Assembly (NCBI GenBank): GCA_900768755.1
Contig: CAAGDV010000036.1
Location: forward strand, 1 to 64,000
DNA from: Lachnospiraceae bacterium
GTDB taxonomy: Bacteria > Bacillota > Clostridia > Lachnospirales > Lachnospiraceae
Direction: 5' to 3'
DNA length: 64,000 nt
A model generated the notes under the pieces. It was given only the letters and a program-made list of their open reading frames with translations. It had not been told where the DNA came from and searched no databases. Of the stretch, positions 58,618 to 64,000 are shown piece by piece. Position numbers and translations under genes: made by a program. Each line of letters starts with the position of its first letter. Positions within the stretch are counted from its first letter, which is position 1.

Positions 58618-59442
58618 TTATTTCCATTCCGATATAATTCCCGTCACGAGGGAAAGCATATTTTTCTCCGAAAGGGCGGCGACCTCGCCTACTTCCTTGT
58701 GGGAGAGGGGAGTTGTCTGAAGCCCTGCGGCTTTGTTGGTTATCAGCGAAATGCCGAGAATCCTCATTCCCGAATGCGTGGCAACGATTGCCTCCGGAAC
58801 TGTTGACATTCCTGCCGCCGTAGCGCCCCAAAGCGCTGCAGCCCGTATATCAGCAGGCGTCTCATACTGCGGCCCGCGGAAATAGCAGTACACGCCTTCC
58901 GTGACAGGGATGTCACGGCTGTCCGCAACCTTTTTTGCCAGTCCGATAAGTTCTTTTGAATATACCTCTGACATATCCGGGAAACGCGTGCCCCACTCGT
59001 CGAGATTAGGCCCGATAAGGGGCGAAGGACACATAAAGCTTATGTGGTCCTTTATGAGCATGATAGAGCCGGGAGTCTGGCTGTCCCCGATTCCTCCCGC
59101 CGCGTTGGTCACAATAAGGTCTTTTATTCCGAGCCTTGCAAAAACCCTTATGGGGAGAGTTACGGTATCCATGGAATGTCCCTCATAGTAGTGGAACCGT
59201 CCGCTCATCACAAGAACTTTGCGGCCTTCAATCGTTCCGGCAATAAGCTGTCCGGCATGCCCCTTAACCGTTGAAGCCCGAAAATTAGGGATGTCATTGT
59301 ATGACATGCACACAGGCTCCTCTACAAGCCCCGAAAGGGCACCTAGTCCCGAACCGAGTATAATTGCAATCTCGGGAACAAAATCAATACGGCCCTTAAT
59401 GTATGAAACTGTCTCATCAATTTTTTGAACGATATTCTCCAT
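58618..59442 (-). CDS. punA: Purine-nucleoside phosphorylase
   Basis: A 274-residue trimeric PNP that splits inosine and guanosine with phosphate in purine salvage. Motifs are ILGSGLGAL, MSGRFHYYEGHSM (phosphate and ribose site), VTNAAGG and FRGPQYETPAD. The end (SLITNKAAG) carries the purine-specific Asn region. ATG 59442 is 5 nt after GGAGG; an in-frame GTG at 59448 is less well spaced. It heads a two-gene unit with the ABC-F gene. Confidence 0.95.
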   Translation of the reverse strand: MENIVQKIDETVSYIKGRIDFVPEIAIILGSGLGALSGLVEEPVCMSYNDIPNFRASTVKGHAGQLIAGTIEGRKVLVMSGRFHYYEGHSMDTVTLPIRVFARLGIKDLIVTNAAGGIGDSQTPGSIMLIKDHISFMCPSPLIGPNLDEWGTRFPDMSEVYSKELIGLAKKVADSRDIPVTEGVYCYFRGPQYETPADIRAAALWGATAAGMSTVPEAIVATHSGMRILGISLITNKAAGLQTTPLSHKEVGEVAALSEKNMLSLVTGIISEWK

Positions 59443-59500
59443 ATGCACCTCCGAATTAGTGCTTAATCTTACTTAACAGTATACCCTAAAAAAATTTTCT

Positions 59501-59528
59501 TTGCAACATAACATAAAAATGCTATACT
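59501..59528 (+). promoter_or_regulatory. Promoter of the ABC transporter operon
   Basis: TTGCAA (59501-59506) and TATACT (59523-59528) with a 16-bp spacer lie 30 nt before ATG 59559. Confidence 0.65.
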
Positions 59529-59558
59529 GTCATTGATTAACTGTAAGGAGGTAAGCGT

Positions 59559-60326
59559 ATGATTGTATGTGATGAGCTTGTCAAGAAGTATTACTCATGC
59601 ACGGCCGTCGACCATGTCAATGTGCGGCTTGACGACGGAAAAGTATACGCGCTTTTGGGACCTAACGGAAGTGGTAAAACAACACTTATGAAGATGATTA
59701 TGGGGCTCATCAAACCGAACGGGGGAACCATTTTACTTGACGGACATCCGCTGAACGCAAAGAGCAAAGCGGATATAGTATACATGCCCACGGAGAATTA
59801 TTTTTATCCCTATATGACCGTGAAGGATATTGTTAAGTTTTATAATGATTTTTATCAGGATTTTTCCGAGCAGAGACTTTATGATATCATGGGCAAAATG
59901 GGGCTTTCCTTTAATGACAAGGTCAAAAACATGTCAACCGGAATGCTTGCCAAGTTAAAAATTGCGGTGGCGCTATCGAGGGATGCAAGGATTATCATGC
60001 TCGATGAACCCTTAAACGGAATCGACATTCTGGCAAGGGAGGTCATCATCGGCGCGATAAGGGCCAATGCAGGAGGCAACAGGACGATAGTGGTATCGAG
60101 CCATCTGGTTGATGAACTGGAGAATATTGTTGACGGCGCCCTGTTTATGAAGAACGGACAGATGGTACTTGCGGGTGATGCGGTCAGACTCAGGGAAGTT
60201 AACCATAAATCCCTTGTTGAACTTTACCGTGAGGTGTACGGCTACGGTTACAATAGCGGATATAACTACGGTTGGAATAACGGAAACAGTAATCAAGGAG
60301 GCGGACCGTATGCTCAGACTTATTAA
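59559..60326 (+). CDS. ABC transporter ATP-binding protein with Tyr/Gly/Asn-rich tail
   Basis: A 255-residue ATPase of the YtrB/bacitracin-exporter-like class. Walker A is LGPNGSGKTT, Walker B is IIMLDEPLNGID and the switch His is in VVSSHLVDE. The signature motif is degenerate (NMSTGML instead of LSGGQ), as in this subfamily. The last ~25 residues are rich in Tyr, Gly and Asn (GYGYNSGYNYGWNNG), an unusual low-complexity tail. AAGGAGG precedes ATG 59559. It overlaps its permease gene by 17 nt. Confidence 0.92.
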   Translation: MIVCDELVKKYYSCTAVDHVNVRLDDGKVYALLGPNGSGKTTLMKMIMGLIKPNGGTILLDGHPLNAKSKADIVYMPTENYFYPYMTVKDIVKFYNDFYQDFSEQRLYDIMGKMGLSFNDKVKNMSTGMLAKLKIAVALSRDARIIMLDEPLNGIDILAREVIIGAIRANAGGNRTIVVSSHLVDELENIVDGALFMKNGQMVLAGDAVRLREVNHKSLVELYREVYGYGYNSGYNYGWNNGNSNQGGGPYAQTY

Positions 60327-61074
60327 ATATGAACTTCGTAAGGACAGCATTTTATACCTCATAATTTTTTCCGTGCTTTTTCTGCTGGAAGGATACCTGC
60401 TGGCAAGCGTTATTTTGGAAAACGACACCAATATGATTTTTTCCATAACGCTCTTCATGCTCTGCGGCTGGGCGGGAATAATGTTTCTCATGGTGATGGG
60501 CATTGTGTCTTTTGCCAGGGAACTGGGCTCCAAATACAGCTATATGACATTTATGACACCGAATTCCGCATACAGAATTGTGGGGGCAAAGTACCTTACG
60601 CTCCTTATAACAACAGCAGTGTCCACTGCAGTTTACGGCGGCTTTATTTACCTTGATGTTATGGTAATTTTGTACAAATTCGGCGAGTTAAAGGATTTGA
60701 TGGATTATTTCAACGCCTTTATGGAGCTGTTTGCGCAGATTTCCGTTGCGGATATTGTCGTTGCCATAGTTTCGACATTCCTGAGTATATGGGTGAATAT
60801 TTTCTTAACCGTAAGCTTTGCATATCTGGCAACTACTTTAAGTTATACGATTCTCGCCAACAAGAAGGGCAAAGTCTGGCTCGCAATAGGCCTGTTTGTG
60901 GCGATAAGGATTGTGACTGCAATAATAATCAACTTCCTTCCGGTTTTTGATTTCGGAGACAGTTTTTCTGCGATGTTGGCGGGTTCATGGCTCGTATATC
61001 TTTTTGAGTTTCTGTTTATCATAGGAACGTATTTTGTCGTATCAGTGCTTTTGGACAAAAAAGTCAGTCTTTAG
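60310..61074 (+). CDS. ABC transporter permease
   Basis: A 254-residue integral membrane protein with about six helices, partner of the ATPase just upstream. ABC-2-like: it begins MLRLIKYELRKDSILYL and has no binding protein nearby, which suggests export of a lipid or peptide. AAGGAGG precedes ATG 60310, which lies within the tail codons of the ATPase. It is followed 17 nt later by rex, possibly on the same transcript. Confidence 0.9.
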   Translation: MLRLIKYELRKDSILYLIIFSVLFLLEGYLLASVILENDTNMIFSITLFMLCGWAGIMFLMVMGIVSFARELGSKYSYMTFMTPNSAYRIVGAKYLTLLITTAVSTAVYGGFIYLDVMVILYKFGELKDLMDYFNAFMELFAQISVADIVVAIVSTFLSIWVNIFLTVSFAYLATTLSYTILANKKGKVWLAIGLFVAIRIVTAIIINFLPVFDFGDSFSAMLAGSWLVYLFEFLFIIGTYFVVSVLLDKKVSL

Positions 61075-61091
61075 GATATGCGGAGGTGTAC

Positions 61092-61724
61092 ATGGAGGGC
61101 AGCGGAATATCACTTGCGGTAATTAAAAGACTTCCCAGGTATTACAGATATCTGGAGGAGCTTCTGGACAACAATGTTGAGCGTATTTCATCCGGTGAAC
61201 TGAGCGTAAGAATGAACGTTACCGCTTCGCAGATTCGTCAGGATCTCAACAATTTCGGAGGCTTCGGACAGCAGGGGTACGGATACAATGTGGAGTATCT
61301 TCACGATGAGATTGCCAAAATCCTTGGTATCGACCATGTCCACAGTCTGGTAATAGTAGGCGCAGGCAACCTCGGAAGAGCGATTGCCAACTATGCGAAT
61401 TTTGCCAAAAGAGGCTTTGTTGTCAGGGGAATTTTTGACAACAATCCGGACGTGGTAGGCACAGAATGCGGCGGCAACACGGTTATGCATACGGACAGGC
61501 TCTCGGATTTTGTCAGGGATAACAGAATAGAGATAATGGCGCTAACAATTCCCAAAACCAGCGCCAACGAGGTTGCGCTTATAGGAGTTGAGGCCGGAAT
61601 CAAAGGCATCTGGAATTTTGCCCATATGGACCTTGCGGTGCCGGACAATGTGGTGGTTGAGAATGTTCATCTGTCTGAAAGCCTGATGACTTTATCATAC
61701 AATCTTTCAAGGATTAAGGAGTAA
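61092..61724 (+). CDS. rex: Redox-sensing transcriptional repressor Rex
   Basis: A 210-residue repressor that senses the NADH/NAD+ ratio and controls fermentation genes in Firmicutes. The N-terminal winged helix contains RLPRYYRYLEEL and VTASQIRQDLNNFGGFGQQG. The Rossmann domain has VGAGNLGRAI. The C-terminal helix (LSYNLSRI) is the domain-swapped one. ATG 61092 follows GGAGG by 5 nt; a GTG at 61086 is too close. It precedes a coiled-coil gene by 7 nt. Confidence 0.97.
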   Translation: MEGSGISLAVIKRLPRYYRYLEELLDNNVERISSGELSVRMNVTASQIRQDLNNFGGFGQQGYGYNVEYLHDEIAKILGIDHVHSLVIVGAGNLGRAIANYANFAKRGFVVRGIFDNNPDVVGTECGGNTVMHTDRLSDFVRDNRIEIMALTIPKTSANEVALIGVEAGIKGIWNFAHMDLAVPDNVVVENVHLSESLMTLSYNLSRIKE

Positions 61725-61731
61725 AGATACT

Positions 61732-62325
61732 ATGGCTCTTACTATTGAGGATGTAAAGAAAAATGTGGCATATAAGCAGCTTCCGATACTTATCCTGGAT
61801 GAGCGGTATCATACACTGTTCAAAAAGGTAGAGAAGAGTCAGGAAATACTGAGACTTGAGAAGAAACTTTCCGAGCTGATGAAACGTCAGGGACAGATTA
61901 ACAACGACCTTAAAGCGGTCAAAAAAATTAAGGCCGACCTCATGAAATCCATCGTTGACAATGCGGACAATGCAGGGATGTCCGATTCAAAGCGGCAGAA
62001 GCTTATGAACAATAACCAGAGACTTATCCTTGAAGCCAAAGAAAAAATCGAGAAGCTTCAGGATGAAGAACTTGTCATTCCGTCAAAAATCAGGGATGCC
62101 AACATAGAGCTTGCGATTGCCGTTGTAGAGCACTGCTACAAAAGAATCCGCCAGAATTATGATGACATTCAGGTGCTCGGCAAGTGGATTAACGAGATGA
62201 GGATTGAGTTGAAGAAAAAAATCCTCATCAAGCAGGACAAAGAGATTATGAACACGGAAATATATACATACATGCACGATATTCTGGGGCATGAGATGAT
62301 GGAAGTGTTTGATGACAACCGTTAG
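61732..62325 (+). CDS. Coiled-coil protein of unknown function between rex and nnr
   Basis: A 197-residue, highly charged, cytoplasmic protein. Two long heptad-rich stretches (residues ~40-75 and ~90-130) predict coiled coil; no enzyme motif or membrane segment is seen. I do not recognise the family. Its place between rex and the NAD(P)H-hydrate repair enzyme, 7 nt after rex and 9 nt before nnr, argues for one operon, but shared function is only inference. Confidence 0.75.
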   Translation: MALTIEDVKKNVAYKQLPILILDERYHTLFKKVEKSQEILRLEKKLSELMKRQGQINNDLKAVKKIKADLMKSIVDNADNAGMSDSKRQKLMNNNQRLILEAKEKIEKLQDEELVIPSKIRDANIELAIAVVEHCYKRIRQNYDDIQVLGKWINEMRIELKKKILIKQDKEIMNTEIYTYMHDILGHEMMEVFDDNR

Positions 62326-62334
62326 GAGGCAGCA

Positions 62335-63819
62335 ATGAAATATGTACTGAACGGGGACATGGCCCGCAAGGTGGACGAATACACAATTGAACAGATGGGA
62401 CTGCCGTCCATGGTGTTGATGGAGCGTGCTGCTTTGTCGGTAGCCACAAAAGCTGCGCAGATGGCGGCAGGCTTTAAAAGAAGCGTAAGAATATGCGCCG
62501 TGTGCGGATGCGGCAAAAACGGTGCTGACGGAATTGCAGCGGCCAGAATCCTCATATGGCAGGGGCTTATGGTAGACATTATGATTGTCGGGGACACCTC
62601 ATCTGCCTGCGAAGAATTCACAAGGCAGGTGGAGATTGTTGCGAATTCAGGAATCAATTTCAGTAACATACAAAATATTCCCGAATATGATATAGTGATT
62701 GATGCAATTTTCGGAACAGGGCTTAACCGTGAGGTTTCCGGTCAGTATGCGGATGTTATAAGGCTTATTAACAACAGCAGCAATCTCGTAATCAGCGTGG
62801 ACATTCCGTCAGGAACGGACGCCGCCACGGGAAGGATTCTCGGCATTTCGGTTGCAGCGGATATTACGGTGACTTTCGGGTACAATAAACAGGGACTGAT
62901 GCTTTATCCGGGAAAAGAATACGCCGGAGAAGTTACGGTGGCAGATATAGGTTTTTGCCCCGAAGCAATAAGGGAACTTAATCCCGCAATGTATTTTACC
63001 ATGGAGGATTTAAAAGGAATTCCCAAACGAATCGACTCGGCGCACAAGGGAACCTACATGAGAACGCTTGTGATTGCGGGCAGCAAAGATATGAGCGGCG
63101 CGGCGATGCTTTCTTCGGCCGCGGCGTACCGGACGGGAGCAGGGCTTTTGGAAGTATTCACACACAGCGATAATGTCGGCGTCATAAGAAGCCTTCTTCC
63201 CGAGGCAATAGTCCGTGATTATTCCGCTGTGAGCGAGAGACTTGACAAGGCTGATATCATTATAATCGGACCCGGACTTTCTACGGACGAAACTGCTGTG
63301 GAACTCTGTTTTAAGGTGTTTTCGGAGAGTACGGTGCCGATTATTGCGGATGCCGATGCGCTCAATATTATTGCGGTCAATCCCGGTCTTTTGGAAGGAC
63401 ATTCCGCGCCGGTTATAATTACGCCGCACATCGGCGAGATGGCAAGGCTTACGGGGGCAAAGCGCAGTGACATTGCTTCAGACCCGATAAAGGCCGCTTC
63501 GGATTTTGCCGACAGATATAATGTAATCTGCGCCCTGAAGGATGCGGTTACGGTTGTATGTGAACCAAGCGGTATGGGCGGAAGAAAATATATTAACAAT
63601 TCAGGATGCGCCGCTATGGCAAAGGCCGGCATGGGAGACGTGTTATGCGGCGTAATCGCAGGCATGCTGTCCTTAAGAATCGAGCCGTTTTCCGCCGCCT
63701 GCGCGGGCGTGTACATACACGGACTTGCCGGCGAGGCCGCATGTGAGAACATCAGCAGCCATTCGGTGCTGGCAGGCGATTTGCTGAAAGAATTTGGAAG
63801 AGTAATGGAGTGCCGTTAG
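62335..63819 (+). CDS. nnr: Bifunctional NAD(P)H-hydrate epimerase/dehydratase
   Basis: A 494-residue fusion that repairs damaged NADH/NADPH hydrates. The N-terminal epimerase (NnrE/YjeF_N, ~1-210) has GCGKNGADGI and DAIFGTGLNREV. The C-terminal ADP-dependent dehydratase (NnrD, ~225-494) has HKGTYMRTLVIAGS, GPGLST, TPHIGEMARL and AKAGMGDVLCG (usual GTGD is GMGD here). GGAGG lies 7 nt before ATG 62335. Its neighbour alr starts 4 nt past the stop, a common synteny in Firmicutes. Confidence 0.95.
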   Translation: MKYVLNGDMARKVDEYTIEQMGLPSMVLMERAALSVATKAAQMAAGFKRSVRICAVCGCGKNGADGIAAARILIWQGLMVDIMIVGDTSSACEEFTRQVEIVANSGINFSNIQNIPEYDIVIDAIFGTGLNREVSGQYADVIRLINNSSNLVISVDIPSGTDAATGRILGISVAADITVTFGYNKQGLMLYPGKEYAGEVTVADIGFCPEAIRELNPAMYFTMEDLKGIPKRIDSAHKGTYMRTLVIAGSKDMSGAAMLSSAAAYRTGAGLLEVFTHSDNVGVIRSLLPEAIVRDYSAVSERLDKADIIIIGPGLSTDETAVELCFKVFSESTVPIIADADALNIIAVNPGLLEGHSAPVIITPHIGEMARLTGAKRSDIASDPIKAASDFADRYNVICALKDAVTVVCEPSGMGGRKYINNSGCAAMAKAGMGDVLCGVIAGMLSLRIEPFSAACAGVYIHGLAGEAACENISSHSVLAGDLLKEFGRVMECR

Positions 63820-63823
63820 ATTT

Positions 63824-64000
63824 ATGGAGAATTTTACCAGAACATACGCATTGATACATGTGGATGCGGTTGTTCAAAATATTGAGAATGTATACAGACA
63901 GGTTGGCGCAGACGTCAAAATAATGGCCATTGTCAAGGCCAATGCATACGGACACGGGGCTGTAAAGCTTGCAACGCTCATACAGGATAAAGTGTACGGA
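63824..64000 (+). CDS. alr: Alanine racemase, 5' part (runs off the window)
   Basis: The first 59 codons of a PLP enzyme that makes D-alanine for peptidoglycan. The cofactor-lysine motif IVKANAYGHGA is present. It begins 4 nt after the nnr stop. The rest lies beyond the window, so catalytic Tyr and length cannot be checked. Confidence 0.93.
   Translation, partial: MENFTRTYALIHVDAVVQNIENVYRQVGADVKIMAIVKANAYGHGAVKLATLIQDKVYG

Overview
The window is a stretch of ordinary low-to-mid-GC Firmicutes chromosome. The gene set points to an anaerobic Lachnospiraceae-like Clostridium relative: class III (anaerobic) ribonucleotide reductase NrdD/NrdG, the redox repressor Rex, AddAB recombination helicase-nuclease, a lysine riboswitch, a DUF6179/DUF6323 pair, the GGGtGRT protein with its iron-sulfur scaffold-like partner, and an aldo/keto reductase with two clostridial [4Fe-4S] motifs. 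Species cannot be fixed from this sequence. I see no rRNA, tRNA, CRISPR array, prophage or recognisable insertion sequence. Accessory content is limited to intergenic palindromes, an Abi/HEPN gene and an AP2-domain gene.

Layout. 1-350: three ~46-bp repeats and a long imperfect palindrome, then a secreted amidase (351-1748) convergent with typA (-). 3738-8762: an SSB-like protein, then a lysine riboswitch with terminator controlling dapA-dapB, with a hybrid histidine kinase directly behind dapB. 8846-17693: a small FMN-binding-like membrane protein (-), divergent from addB-addA and an S8 peptidase. 17776-22191: a membrane-anchored protein of unknown function, a chemoreceptor, a GreA-family protein and a CDF metal exporter. 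22184-24348 (-): an SDR, an unknown protein and a spore-photoproduct-lyase-family radical SAM enzyme. 24429-28508: a DUF6273 protein, the scaffold/GGGtGRT pair and an Abi/HEPN protein. 28509-33553: a structured leader and hybrid kinase, an Fe-S aldo/keto reductase and a CPA2 antiporter. 33611-37351: branched-chain amino acid genes ilvN, ilvC, leuC, leuD, with a six-hairpin cluster between ilvC and leuC. 37352-40912: AP2-domain protein (-), SleB-like hydrolase, threonine synthase. 40987-50464: two-component pair, type IIA topoisomerase B and A subunits (topo IV-like), MATE exporter, DUF6323/DUF6179 pair and a 26-codon zinc-ribbon-like frame. 50419-54511 (-): traX-like, dut, nrdG and nrdD; nrdD is preceded by three NrdR-box-like sites. 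54765-56618: VTC polyphosphate polymerase domain protein, DUF4956 membrane protein, GNAT. 56728-59442 (-): ABC-F ATPase and purine nucleoside phosphorylase. 59559-64000: ABC exporter pair, rex, a coiled-coil protein, the NAD(P)H-hydrate repair enzyme and the start of alr.

Functional links. Lysine/diaminopimelate synthesis is under riboswitch control and may be co-transcribed with a sensor kinase. The deoxynucleotide genes nrdD, nrdG and dut lie together under NrdR-like sites. Rex sits beside NAD(P)H-hydrate repair and alr. Several promoters match the -35/-10 consensus with 17-bp spacing, which helps delimit operons. No complete, clearly novel multi-gene system is evident. The best candidates for new biology are the AP2-domain protein with its repeat-bearing consensus promoter, the structured leader at 28625-28728, the palindrome clusters at 102-263 and 35216-35473, and the conserved but uncharacterised pairs (scaffold/GGGtGRT, DUF6323/DUF6179, SDR/unknown/SPL-like).
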